Of a stretch of 64,000 nt of DNA, positions 1 to 7,352 are shown one piece after another (the stretch's first letter is position 1; every line of letters starts with the position of its first letter). The notes under the pieces are model-generated. The model searched no databases, was not told the origin of the DNA, and saw only the letters and a list, made by a program, of their open reading frames with translations. Position numbers and translations under genes: made by a program. The DNA comes from Tessaracoccus sp. MC1679 (GTDB lineage: Bacteria; Actinomycetota; Actinomycetes; Propionibacteriales; Propionibacteriaceae), in assembly GCF_014164775.1 (NCBI RefSeq), contig NZ_JACJGB010000009.1:1-64000 (forward strand). Reading direction: 5' to 3'.

Positions 1-2105
1 CGCCCCATCGGGCGTTCACGCTGGTCGGAGAGCGTGTACTCAGCCAAGGCGTGGGCGAGGTTGTCGGTCAGCGGCGCGTAGGCCACCAGCAGGCCGGCGG
101 ACTTGCCGCGGAACGTGCGGTTCACCCGGGCGAGGGTCTGCATGAGCAGTGCGCCCTTGAGCGGACGGTCGAGGTAGAGGGTGTGCAGCGGCGGCGAGTC
201 GTAGCCGGTGAGCATCATGTCCTTGACGATGACCAGTTCCAGCGGGTCCTCGGCGGTGGCGAGCCGCTTCTTGATCACCTTGTTCTCGGACTCGCGGCGG
301 ACGTGGTCGCTGATCGGGGGCTGGTCCGAAGCGGTGCCCGAGTAGACCACCTTGATGCGGCCGCCGTCGATGGCATCCGAGTGCCAGTCCGGCCGCAGCT
401 CGACGATGGCCGAGTACAGGTTGGCGGCGATCTCGCGAGTCGCGCACACGATGAGGCCCTTGCCCGGCCCCTCGATCTCGGTGATGACCCGGGCCCGCCG
501 CTTCTCCCAGTGCTCGACGATGTCCGCGGCCAGAGTGCGCAGCCGCTCGGGCGCGCCGTAGATGGAGTTGATCACCGCCACCGACCGCTCCACCTGGTCC
601 CGCTCGGTCTCGTCGAGGTCGCGGGTCAGCTCGTCGGCGGCGGCGTCGAGCTGCTCGGAGGTGACGCCGTCGTCGAACCCGACGGTGACCAGCCGCGGCT
701 CGTAGTAGACGGGCACCGTGGCGCCGTCGGCGACGGCTCGGGTGAGGTCGTAGATGTCGATGTAGTCGCCGAACACCTCGCGCGTGTTGCGGTCGGTGAA
801 GCTGATCGGGGTGCCGGTGAACGCGATGAGCGTGGCGTTGGGGAGGGCGTCGGCGAGGTGGCGGGCGTAGCCGTCGAGGTCGTCGTAGTGGCTGCGGTGC
901 GCCTCGTCGACGATGACCACGATGTTGCGGCGCCCCGAGAGCAGCGGGTGCTCGCGCCCGGCCTCGCGTTCCTGCTGGGTGCGGCCGAACTTCTGCAGCG
1001 TGGTGAACAGGATGCCGCCGGAGTTGCGTTCGGTGAGCGCGGTGCGCAGCGCCTCGCGGGTGTAGACCTGCTCCGGCTTCTCCGGGAACAGCTTGGACGC
1101 GGCGAAGCCGTCGAAGAGCTGACCGTCGAGCTCGGTGCGGTCGGTCACCACCACGACGGTGGGGTTCTGCAGCCGCGGGGTGCGCAGCAGGATGTTGGTG
1201 TAGAACTCCATCTCCAACGACTTGCCTGAACCCTGCGTGTGCCACACGACGCCGGCCTTGCCGTCGCTCTCGACAGCCTGGACCGTGCGCCCCACTGCCT
1301 TGGTGACGGCGAAGTACTGGTGCGGCTTGGCGGTGCGCTTGAGGATGCCGCCCTCCCCCTCGGCGAAGGCGGTGAAGTTGCGCATGAGCTGGCCGAAGCG
1401 CTCAAGGTTGGCCACGCCGTCGAGCAGCGACTCGAGCGCGGGCGCCTGCTCGGCCAGCGGGAGGCCGTCGTCGTCGACGTTCCACTCGGCGTAGTGGTTG
1501 AGCGGGGCGAACGGGTTGCCGTACTTGGCCACCACGCCGTCGCTGATGAGCGTGACCACGCACGCGCGGAACGCCATCGGGAACTCGCGCAGGTAGGTGG
1601 CGAGTTGGGCGTGGGCCGTGGCGACGGTGGCGGACTGGTCTCCGGCGTTCTTCAGCTCCACGACGCCGACGGGCAGTCCGTTGCAGTAGAGGACGAGGTC
1701 GAAGCGACGGTGGGCGTCGCGGTCGCGGACGATCACCTGGCGCGCGGCCAACCAGTCGTTGGCCGACGGGTCCGGGTCGATCAGCCGCAACGTGGGCGTG
1801 CGCTCGGTGCCGTCGGGCTCCAGCCAGCTGATCCCGCGGTAGCCGTGCACCATGAGCTCGTGCAGGCGCAGGTTCTCCGAGGCGGCGTCCTGCGACGCGG
1901 GCGTGAGGATTTCTGTGACGGCCTGGTCCAGCAGTGTCGCGGGCACCGCCGGGTTGAGCCGGGCCAGCGCCGCGCGGAAGTCGACGACGAGCACCGGGTC
2001 CGCGGCCGAGGCGCGGCGGGCGTTGAGCTCGGAGCCGTGAACCGGACGCCACCCGAGTTCGCCCAGGTAGTCGTGGGCGAGGAGTTCGAGGTCGTCTTCG
2101 AGCAT
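1..2105 (-). CDS. hsdR: Type I restriction endonuclease subunit R (HsdR), 3' end outside window
   Basis: Motor and nuclease subunit of a type I restriction-modification complex; with HsdM and HsdS it translocates and cleaves unmodified DNA. About 700 residues are visible from the N-terminus. The PD-(D/E)xK nuclease core is seen near residues 136-148 (FDLVLYCN then VVELKN), helicase motif I near 290 (HTQGSGKS), motif II near 398 (VDEAHRS) and motif III (AFTGTP). The protein continues past the left edge, so its C-terminus is missing here. The start chosen begins MLEDDLELLAHDYL; upstream is only a weak AGGG. It is read in the same direction as hsdM and hsdS but is separated from them by about 5.2 kb of unrelated genes, so it probably has its own promoter in the 170 bp before it. 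Confidence 0.95.
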   Translation of the reverse strand, partial: MLEDDLELLAHDYLGELGWRPVHGSELNARRASAADPVLVVDFRAALARLNPAVPATLLDQAVTEILTPASQDAASENLRLHELMVHGYRGISWLEPDGTERTPTLRLIDPDPSANDWLAARQVIVRDRDAHRRFDLVLYCNGLPVGVVELKNAGDQSATVATAHAQLATYLREFPMAFRACVVTLISDGVVAKYGNPFAPLNHYAEWNVDDDGLPLAEQAPALESLLDGVANLERFGQLMRNFTAFAEGEGGILKRTAKPHQYFAVTKAVGRTVQAVESDGKAGVVWHTQGSGKSLEMEFYTNILLRTPRLQNPTVVVVTDRTELDGQLFDGFAASKLFPEKPEQVYTREALRTALTERNSGGILFTTLQKFGRTQQEREAGREHPLLSGRRNIVVIVDEAHRSHYDDLDGYARHLADALPNATLIAFTGTPISFTDRNTREVFGDYIDIYDLTRAVADGATVPVYYEPRLVTVGFDDGVTSEQLDAAADELTRDLDETERDQVERSVAVINSIYGAPERLRTLAADIVEHWEKRRARVITEIEGPGKGLIVCATREIAANLYSAIVELRPDWHSDAIDGGRIKVVYSGTASDQPPISDHVRRESENKVIKKRLATAEDPLELVIVKDMMLTGYDSPPLHTLYLDRPLKGALLMQTLARVNRTFRGKSAGLLVAYAPLTDNLAHALAEYTLSDQRERPMG

Positions 2106-2252
2106 GAGCCCTAGTCTGCCCGCATGTCCGTCCGCATCCGGCGCGGCTTGCGAGAAGACCCGTTATCGCGTAGCCCACAGGAACAACCGGCAACCCATTG
2201 CGAGTAGATCAACGCTCGATGCAAACCCCACTCAACCTGCAGGGCGAATGGG

Positions 2253-2268
2253 GGCATCGATCGATGCC
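2253..2268. promoter_or_regulatory. Perfect 16-bp palindrome between lipoprotein gene and hsdR
   Basis: GGCATCGATCGATGCC reads the same on both strands. It lies 7 bp past the stop codon of the lipoprotein gene and about 150 bp upstream of hsdR. There is no following T-run, so it is a better candidate for an operator upstream of hsdR than for an intrinsic terminator. Function is inferred only from position. Confidence 0.35.
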
Positions 2269-2274
2269 ATGCAC

Positions 2275-2805
2275 CTACTCGGCGGTGTTGCACAGGTTGA
2301 GCAGTTCCTGATACGCCTTGAAAAAAGCATCGTTCGTCTCGGTGAACTCCCCCACCGCATCCATTTCCTGGTTGACGTAGATCTTCTCCAAAGCGTCGGT
2401 CAGAGCGTGACCGGTCTCGCCGACAGCGGTTGACAACGCCGCCACCTCTGGATTGGCGGCAGTCACCCCGAACTCCTCAAACGCGACAGATAGCGCTCGC
2501 CACGAATCCACGGCCGACTGCGCGTCATTGTTCGCTGCTGCAGAGATCTCAAGCATCGCCAAGTTGGCCTTCTGGAGCGGCTCAGTCAGACTCAGGCAGG
2601 CATTCACGAGGGACAGATCGACGGCAGGGGCTTCCTCATCAACGTCCGCCTCTTCAGTGACCACCACCTCGGTGGGCTCCGAGGTGGTCGTCGTCGCCAC
2701 GGTAGTGGGTTCGACGGTTGCGTCTGCCGAACCAGAGCATCCAGCAAGGCCCAGGGCTGCGGTACTGACCAGTATGAGCGTGAATATGGTCGCTGCGCGT
2801 CTCAT
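2275..2805 (-). CDS. Small exported lipoprotein of unknown function
   Basis: Predicted 176-residue lipoprotein. It begins MRRAATIFTLILVSTAALGLAGCSG, a basic n-region, a hydrophobic stretch and a lipobox LAGC, so it should be exported and lipidated on Cys22-23. A Thr/Glu-rich linker (about residues 25-58) leads to a helical acidic domain. The start is chosen because GGGGGA sits 7-8 bases before this ATG; an upstream in-frame extension of 11 codons would bury the signal peptide. The helical domain holds two Cys, one near its start and one near the C-terminus, which could form a disulfide. I do not recognise a named family. It sits inside the defence island but nothing in it suggests a defence role. 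Confidence 0.75.
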   Translation of the reverse strand: MRRAATIFTLILVSTAALGLAGCSGSADATVEPTTVATTTTSEPTEVVVTEEADVDEEAPAVDLSLVNACLSLTEPLQKANLAMLEISAAANNDAQSAVDSWRALSVAFEEFGVTAANPEVAALSTAVGETGHALTDALEKIYVNQEMDAVGEFTETNDAFFKAYQELLNLCNTAE

Positions 2806-2827
2806 AGAAGATTCCCCCAAATCTGAC

Positions 2828-2863
2828 GAGGGCATCATTGCCCTCCCGAATGAAGGTTAACCT
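2828..2863. promoter_or_regulatory. Two inverted repeats upstream of the lipoprotein gene
   Basis: GAGGGCA-TCAT-TGCCCTC (2828-2845) and the palindrome AGGTTAACCT (2854-2863) lie 23-58 bp before the lipoprotein start. Both are perfect. They are plausible operator or promoter-proximal elements; no clear -35/-10 pair could be assigned. The remaining DNA up to 3113 shows no gene. Confidence 0.35.
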
Positions 2864-3113
2864 ACTGCGTCCAAGGATCGGGCCAGGAATAGCCGGACCA
2901 CCAACTCCCACTATTGCGGACGGATGTACACCGCGTGGGACCAGGTCGGACGGTATAGGCCTTCGATCGCAAGGCTGGGTAGGAAGTCGCGCTGAGAGCT
3001 AGGCCACAGGACCGAGGTGTCGAGGAGGGAGGTGAACATCCCTCAGGTCAACGCTTTCCCTGTCCGGCGACTGACTGCCGTGCGGCTCGCAGCTGGGCGA
3101 TGAGCGCAGAAGG

Positions 3114-3581
3114 TCATTCGCTGCGAGCCAGGCCACCGACCGAGAATCCTCCGCCCTTGAGAAACGCCGGGTGGATCACGGAGAACACGTCGCGCAGCAC
3201 GGAGGCAGCCACGGCCGCGGCGTGCGACGCCTCGCTGACGGGGAGCACCAGCCGATACGCCGAGGTGTGCCTGCTGAAGCGTCGCAACCCACACTTCCGC
3301 AACGCAGACATCTCGGCCCGGGTCAGGCGATAGGCGCAGGCCAGGACATCGTTGCCCTCCACGATGACGCCGACCTCGCCCTCCCAGGCGAGGGTCATGA
3401 CGGAGGGGGTGGCTTCCATCCCGTATCCGCCGTCCTCGTCGTCATCGTCTACATAGCCGTCGTCGATACTCGCCAGCAGGTATTGCCCTGGCCGCAGCTC
3501 CCGCACCGCGGCTGCGTACTCCTGCTCGAACCTGCCCCACGACGCCTCCACCGTGGCGTCCAGATCGATCACGTCGTCCAT
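3114..3581 (-). CDS. TY-Chap-like (YbjN/CesT-type chaperone fold) protein
   Basis: 155-residue soluble acidic protein. The pattern of an N-terminal WxxFExxxAxAVRELxPGQYL segment and a C-terminal LRDVFSVIHPAFL segment matches the actinobacterial TY-Chap domain (relatives of type III secretion chaperones and YbjN), a family with no settled biochemical role. An Asp-rich loop lies near residues 44-51. The ATG at 3581 is preferred because GGAGGT stands 5-6 bases before it; an alternative TTG four codons upstream would overlap that site. Family assignment rests on motif resemblance only. It is a lone gene between the lipoprotein and the rightward hemolysin-III gene. Confidence 0.6.
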   Translation of the reverse strand: MDDVIDLDATVEASWGRFEQEYAAAVRELRPGQYLLASIDDGYVDDDDEDGGYGMEATPSVMTLAWEGEVGVIVEGNDVLACAYRLTRAEMSALRKCGLRRFSRHTSAYRLVLPVSEASHAAAVAASVLRDVFSVIHPAFLKGGGFSVGGLARSE

Positions 3582-3672
3582 GAGGACCTCCAACCGTTCG
3601 CGAGCCGACCCGAGTGCCGACTCCTGACTCCGACGCTAGGGCGCAGGTACGACAGTTTCGCCCCGGTAAACT

Positions 3673-3888
3673 GCGTCACGACGGGACCCCCCTCACGCAC
3701 GGCCACACGGCGGAAGGCGGCTTGTGAACAGCCCTATCAGAAGCAGGGACGGCAGCGTCCATGTGACCGACGAGCGGTTCAACACCCTCTCGCACCTGGT
3801 GGCCTTCTGCTTCTCCGTCCTGGGGACGGTCCTATTGGTCTCTCAGGCCATAGACCAGGGAGACCCGTGGAAGATCGTCGGCTTCAGC
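3673..3888 (+). repeat. Divergent direct repeat, left copy (promoter and 5' part of hemolysin-III gene)
   Basis: This stretch resembles 6284-6496 over its whole length, roughly three bases in four by eye. It covers about 50 bp upstream of the hemolysin-III start and the first 55 codons. The two copies flank the AlbA-domain gene, pointing to an old duplication or insertion event. Confidence 0.8.
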
Positions 3889-4401
3889 ATCTACGGGCTG
3901 GCGCTCATGACACTCTTCGCGGCGAGCACGCTCCACCACGGACTCGATCGAGGCCCCCGAATCAACGAGGCGCTACGGACGCTCGACTACGCGTCGGTCT
4001 TCACCCTGATCGCCGGCACGGTCACTCCCCTCGTGCTGGTGCTCTTCCGCAGTGTCTACGGATGGGCGGTGTTCGGCGCGGTGTGGGCCGTCGCGATCCT
4101 GGGGATCGTGCTCCGCTCCGTGTGGCGACGGGTCCCGAAGTACGTCACCAACACCCTCTACATCACGCTCGGGTGGATGACCATCGCTCTGTTGGGCGCA
4201 GACGTCTCGCTCCCGCCGACCGCACTCGTCCTGCTGGCGGCGGGCGGCCTGGTGTACAGCGCGGGCTTCGTGATCTACGTGATTGAGCGGCCGAACCCGT
4301 GGCCAGGCATATTTGGCTTTCACGAGATCTGGCACGTGCTCGTGGCCGTGGCGGCGTTCCTCCACTACCTCTTGATGTACCTCTACGTGCTGCCAGCGTG
4401 A
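3724..4401 (+). CDS. Hemolysin III / YqfA-type seven-helix membrane protein (PAQR superfamily)
   Basis: Integral membrane protein of 225 residues in the hemolysin III / adiponectin-receptor-like superfamily, whose bacterial members are putative Zn-dependent hydrolases or membrane-homeostasis proteins. Seven hydrophobic segments can be picked out. The conserved metal-ligand positions are visible: the ASTLHHGLD segment near residue 68 and FHEIWHVLV near 202-208. The GTG start follows GGAAGGCGG. The gene ends 6 bp before the convergent AlbA-domain gene. A broken copy of its 5' end is present at 6333. Confidence 0.9.
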   Translation: MNSPIRSRDGSVHVTDERFNTLSHLVAFCFSVLGTVLLVSQAIDQGDPWKIVGFSIYGLALMTLFAASTLHHGLDRGPRINEALRTLDYASVFTLIAGTVTPLVLVLFRSVYGWAVFGAVWAVAILGIVLRSVWRRVPKYVTNTLYITLGWMTIALLGADVSLPPTALVLLAAGGLVYSAGFVIYVIERPNPWPGIFGFHEIWHVLVAVAAFLHYLLMYLYVLPA

Positions 4402-4407
4402 CCTGGC

Positions 4408-6147
4408 TCACTGCAGTTGACTGAGGTCCAGTGTGAACAGTGATGGCTGGTCACCCAAGCGGTAGGCGCGCAACCGGCTGCTCGGAGGGGCGGTCGGTAG
4501 CACTGCCTTGGCCTCCACGAGGCCACGGAGCGCAGTGCGAAGTGTCCCGACAGGCCGGCCTGTCTTCTCACTGAGGTACTGCACGGAAATAGGACCTTCT
4601 GATGCGCTCATCGCAGCCAGGATGTCCTGCTGTGTCGGAGACCAGGGACGGGGCGCCAAAACTGGCGTCGGGCGCGAGTACCTGTCAGTTCCCAGTTCGA
4701 CCAGGAGCCCCAGGGCCGCCAGGTGTTGGAGGTCCGCGCGAGCGTCATCACTGTCGATGCCCACCTGGCGCCTGAGCTCCCCCACCGTCACCACTGCAGA
4801 CTGCTCGGCAAGCACCAGCGCCATCTGCTGATGCGGGGTAAGCCCTGAAGCCCCCTGGGCCTTGAGCCACTGGGCTGTGTCCTCGTCCAGTAGACCGTGC
4901 CGGAACAACGTCACGGTCACGCGGTCGACTGCTGCGGTGAACTCCGGCCTAGGCAATCCTGCACTCTGCATGGCGTTGAGCATCAAGGGAACACCAGAGC
5001 CCTGGTTCTCGACCACCACCCCACCACCAGGCAAGGGAACCCGCGTCAGAAGCTTGGCAAGGGCGTCGTTGCGTGAGCGTGACTGGCCACTGTGGATGTT
5101 ATCGGTGGTCACTCCTCCCCAGAGCCCCCCTGGGCTGCTGATCTCAACGCGATTCGGATACACATCGACGGCAACCTGCTGCCCGACCGCTTGAGGGCTG
5201 TAGTCGCGGTGGACGAGGGCGTTGGCGATCGCCTCACGGAGCACCTCAGGGGGAATCTCCGGCACGTCCTGGCCGACGGCCCCCCTAACTACCCGTCGGG
5301 TCTTCAAGTTGGCGAGCGTCGCGGACACCGCCTCGGCAACCATGTCCGGTATGGCCCCATCTGCCTCGCGTCGATCTAAAAAGCGGACTCCCTCGCCGAC
5401 TGCGGCCTTCGCGTTGCCGGGATGGACGGTGATGTCGACGAAGAGTTGCGGGAAGAACTGCTGAGGGTATGTGCCGACAGCCAGAAGCCCTGTCAGGGTC
5501 GGGACACCGCCGGGATCGAGGATGTTGAGCCGGCGCAGGGCCTCGGTGGTGGACGTCGTCCCGGCCACTGCCCGCGACTGGGCCCGACCGATATTGGCGA
5601 GCAACCGCTCGATGGCCTGGGAGTCGAGATCCTCCACGCGAGCCTGAGGAACGGGCTGGCGGTCAGTCCGGAGGTACTCGTTGCGGTGCCGGAGCAGGTA
5701 GATCGCATACGTGGAGAGATGCTCGTTCTGGTCATCGCGACGCCTGAATGATCCGTTCTCCAGGGCTTTGTCGACGACGAAGCACGGGGCCCGCTGATCG
5801 CTGCGCAGGGGCTCGATTCGGACAGCAACAACCTGCCGCCCATCAACCTCGACCCTCTCGATCTCATGGTCAGGCACCGGTTCGACTCGAGGAGAAGCGT
5901 TGTTGGGCGAGACAGGCATCCCCGCAGTCAGTGCGTCGATGATCGGTTGCGCCCTGAAACCGGTGGCCGGGGCGAAGCCCTCCGCCTCATCGAGTCCCAG
6001 CAGGATGAGTCCACCATCGGTGTTGGCAAAGGCGCTGACGGTGTTCCACACATCCTTGGGGAGTTTACCGACCGAGCTCTTCGCCTCCACGGCAGCGTCG
6101 TCGCTCCCTTGGCGGCGTAGCCGCGCGACGGTCGCTTCGACGTCCAC
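4408..6147 (-). CDS. Schlafen AlbA_2-domain / HATPase_c_4 putative transcriptional regulator
   Basis: 579-residue cytoplasmic protein of the family often labelled ATP-binding or RecG-related regulators. Residues about 5-130 form the AlbA_2 (Schlafen) domain with the typical EAKSS...FANTDGGLILLGLDE motif. The middle (about 290-400) carries the HATPase_c_4 signature, including EAIANALVHRDYS and a glycine-rich VENQGSGVP stretch. The C-terminal 150 residues contain two winged-helix-like modules (LTPHQQMALVLAE and SVQYLSEKTGRPVGTLRTAL). Members bind DNA or nucleotides; some are defence-associated and most are uncharacterised. A dense array of TCACTG motifs, including a perfect 16-bp palindrome, lies directly upstream, suggesting autoregulation. 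Confidence 0.85.
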   Translation of the reverse strand: MDVEATVARLRRQGSDDAAVEAKSSVGKLPKDVWNTVSAFANTDGGLILLGLDEAEGFAPATGFRAQPIIDALTAGMPVSPNNASPRVEPVPDHEIERVEVDGRQVVAVRIEPLRSDQRAPCFVVDKALENGSFRRRDDQNEHLSTYAIYLLRHRNEYLRTDRQPVPQARVEDLDSQAIERLLANIGRAQSRAVAGTTSTTEALRRLNILDPGGVPTLTGLLAVGTYPQQFFPQLFVDITVHPGNAKAAVGEGVRFLDRREADGAIPDMVAEAVSATLANLKTRRVVRGAVGQDVPEIPPEVLREAIANALVHRDYSPQAVGQQVAVDVYPNRVEISSPGGLWGGVTTDNIHSGQSRSRNDALAKLLTRVPLPGGGVVVENQGSGVPLMLNAMQSAGLPRPEFTAAVDRVTVTLFRHGLLDEDTAQWLKAQGASGLTPHQQMALVLAEQSAVVTVGELRRQVGIDSDDARADLQHLAALGLLVELGTDRYSRPTPVLAPRPWSPTQQDILAAMSASEGPISVQYLSEKTGRPVGTLRTALRGLVEAKAVLPTAPPSSRLRAYRLGDQPSLFTLDLSQLQ

Positions 6148-6168
6148 AGTCGCCTCCTCTGTTCCGGA

Positions 6169-6226
6169 TCACTGTATATCACTGAGTGTCTCACTGTATA
6201 CAGTGAAGGGAAGTGGCGAACAGTGA
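6169..6226. promoter_or_regulatory. TCACTG/CAGTGA operator array upstream of the AlbA-domain gene
   Basis: Hexamers TCACTG occur at 6169, 6179 and 6191, and CAGTGA at 6201 and 6221. The central pair makes the perfect palindrome TCACTGTATACAGTGA (6191-6206). The array sits 22-79 bp upstream of the leftward AlbA-domain start, the usual place for an autoregulatory operator. A similar array occurs at 7297-7343. Confidence 0.6.
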
Positions 6227-6283
6227 GAAAGAAGGGATCCTCAGTGTTCTTCACTCTCTATCACTCGTCATCTGCAGCCGCGT

Positions 6284-6496
6284 GCGTCAGGACGGGACCC
6301 CACCCGCACAGTCACTCCGCGGAAGGCGGCGCGTGAATACCGCTATCAGAGGCGGGGACGGCAGCATCCGTCTTCCAGACGAGCGGTTCAACACCCTGAG
6401 GCACCTGGTCGCCTTCAACATCTCGGTCTCGGGAACCGTCCTGCTCGCGTCCCCGTCCGTCGCGCAGCGAGACCCGGGAAGGTCGTCGGTTTCAGT
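6284..6496 (+). repeat. Divergent direct repeat, right copy
   Basis: Counterpart of 3673-3888: the same upstream GACGGGACCCC...GCGGAAGGCGG segment, then a GTG start and the 5' coding part of a hemolysin-III homologue. Similarity stops abruptly near 6496. Confidence 0.8.
6333..6496 (+). pseudogene. Truncated hemolysin III gene copy
   Basis: Begins with GTG and encodes NTAIRGGDGSIRLPDERF..., matching the intact protein at 3724-4401 (SPIRSRDGSVHVTDERF...) through about residue 46. A one-base deletion near 6476 (GACCCGTGG in the intact gene, GACCCGGG here) shifts the frame. After the conserved GTCGTCGG(C/T)TTCAG stretch the homology ends and a TGA follows in the original frame. The last 170 codons of the gene are absent. 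It is a non-functional fragment. Confidence 0.85.
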
Positions 6497-6596
6497 CCGT
6501 CGGCGAGTCGGCGCACCCATCAACCCGACATGGCCTGATTCGAGTTATCCACAATCATCACCATCAACTTGAACGGGCCTCCAGACAGGCGTTCCG

Positions 6597-6622
6597 TGGG
6601 CAATGCCCCATTGGGGCAATGC
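6597..6622. promoter_or_regulatory. Candidate operator of the toxin-antitoxin pair
   Basis: A 15-bp inverted repeat TGCCCCA-T-TGGGGCA (6604-6618) is overlapped by two direct GGCAATGC repeats. It ends 50 bp before the antitoxin start. Type II antitoxins normally bind such palindromes in their own promoters, so this is the expected autoregulatory site. Confidence 0.5.
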
Positions 6623-6668
6623 AACCGCGGGTCAAGTGTTACATTTCTCGCGGAGGGGAAGGACTCAC

Positions 6669-6959
6669 ATGAACACGGACGTTTTCAAGAGCGTCGGCGA
6701 AGCACTCGCTGACGAGCGCGGACGCCTGCCCATGGCCAAAACCGGCGTTCGCAAGGACGATCGGTACGCAGTAGCGGTCAACGACGACGGGCAGATCCTG
6801 CTCACCCCCTTGGTCTCGATCCCCCGCCGCGAGTTGATCGTGTGGGAAAACCAGATGCTGCGCGAGTCCCTGGCGCGGGGCCTGGCGGAGGCGGCGGCAG
6901 GCCAGACCGAGAGCCTCGGCAGCTTGGCTCAGTACGCCGACGAGGACGTCGAGGACTAG
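6669..6959 (+). CDS. Putative antitoxin of a RelE/ParE-type pair
   Basis: 96-residue acidic protein directly upstream of a RelE-like toxin. The start follows a strong GGAGGGGAAGGA region and gives MNTDVFKSVGEALADERG. The segment AVAVNDDGQILLTPLVSIPRRELIVWENQ resembles the beta-strand and linker part of AbrB- or Phd-like antitoxins. The C-terminal half is Glu/Ala-rich and probably the toxin-wrapping helix. It ends 4 bp before the toxin start, so the two are co-transcribed. A palindrome upstream suggests autoregulation. The assignment as antitoxin rests mainly on this context. Confidence 0.7.
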   Translation: MNTDVFKSVGEALADERGRLPMAKTGVRKDDRYAVAVNDDGQILLTPLVSIPRRELIVWENQMLRESLARGLAEAAAGQTESLGSLAQYADEDVED

Positions 6960-6963
6960 CCCG

Positions 6964-7284
6964 GTGGAACTGCGGTTCACCGGGGAGGCCACCAAGGTCT
7001 TGAGGGATCTCGAGGACTCGCCTAACTACTCGGTGAAGCTGAAGAAGATGCGCAAGACCCTGGCTCTCTTGGAGCAGAACCCGCGGCACCACGGGCTCAA
7101 CTCCCACAAGTACCAATCGTTGAAGTCGGTGGACGGCTCGGACTTGTGGGAGTCGTACACCGAAAATCACACGCCTGGGGCAAGGCGCATCTTCTGGATC
7201 TACGGCCCAGACGAGGGGCACATCACGATCGTCACCATCGGGCCGCACCCCGACTCAGTTGGCCCCCACGCTCAGCAGGAGTGA
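6964..7284 (+). CDS. RelE/ParE-family toxin
   Basis: 106-residue basic protein beginning with GTG (MELRFTGEATKVLRDLED). The order of elements fits RelE-like mRNA interferases: an N-terminal helix pair rich in Lys (SVKLKKMRKTLALLEQNP), a central basic strand region (HGLNSHKYQSLK), and a C-terminal ARRIFWIYGPDEGHITIVTIGPHPD strand with the final His-Pro typical of the fold. These toxins cleave mRNA on the ribosome. It is paired with the antitoxin 4 bp upstream and ends 68 bp from the convergent darG. Confidence 0.75.
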   Translation: MELRFTGEATKVLRDLEDSPNYSVKLKKMRKTLALLEQNPRHHGLNSHKYQSLKSVDGSDLWESYTENHTPGARRIFWIYGPDEGHITIVTIGPHPDSVGPHAQQE

Positions 7285-7296
7285 CCTCACTCTTCG

Positions 7297-7343
7297 TCAC
7301 TGCACATCACTGTTGTTCAGTGAGCAGGAGTCATGTTCAGTGA
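7297..7343. repeat. Second TCACTG/CAGTGA array between the toxin gene and darG
   Basis: TCACTG at 7297 and 7307, CAGTGA at 7318 and 7338. The 10-bp spacing of the first two and the 20-bp spacing of the last two equal those in the array at 6169-6226. TCACTG-TTGTT-CAGTGA makes an inverted repeat, and GTTCAGTGAGC is repeated 20 bp apart. It lies between convergent stop codons, where no promoter is needed, so it may be a relic of a duplicated AlbA-gene promoter or a binding site with another role. Confidence 0.55.
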
Positions 7344-7352
7344 GCTCGAGAC

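Noticed and set aside
2253-2268. Palindrome GGCATCGATCGATGCC as a terminator
   Set aside because: No loop is possible in a perfect palindrome of this type without losing central pairs and no T-run follows; listed as a possible operator instead.
4408-4443. TCACTG/CAGTGA hexamers at the 3' end of the AlbA-domain gene as a third operator array
   Set aside because: They fall mostly inside coding sequence and lack the 10/20-bp spacing of the two real arrays.
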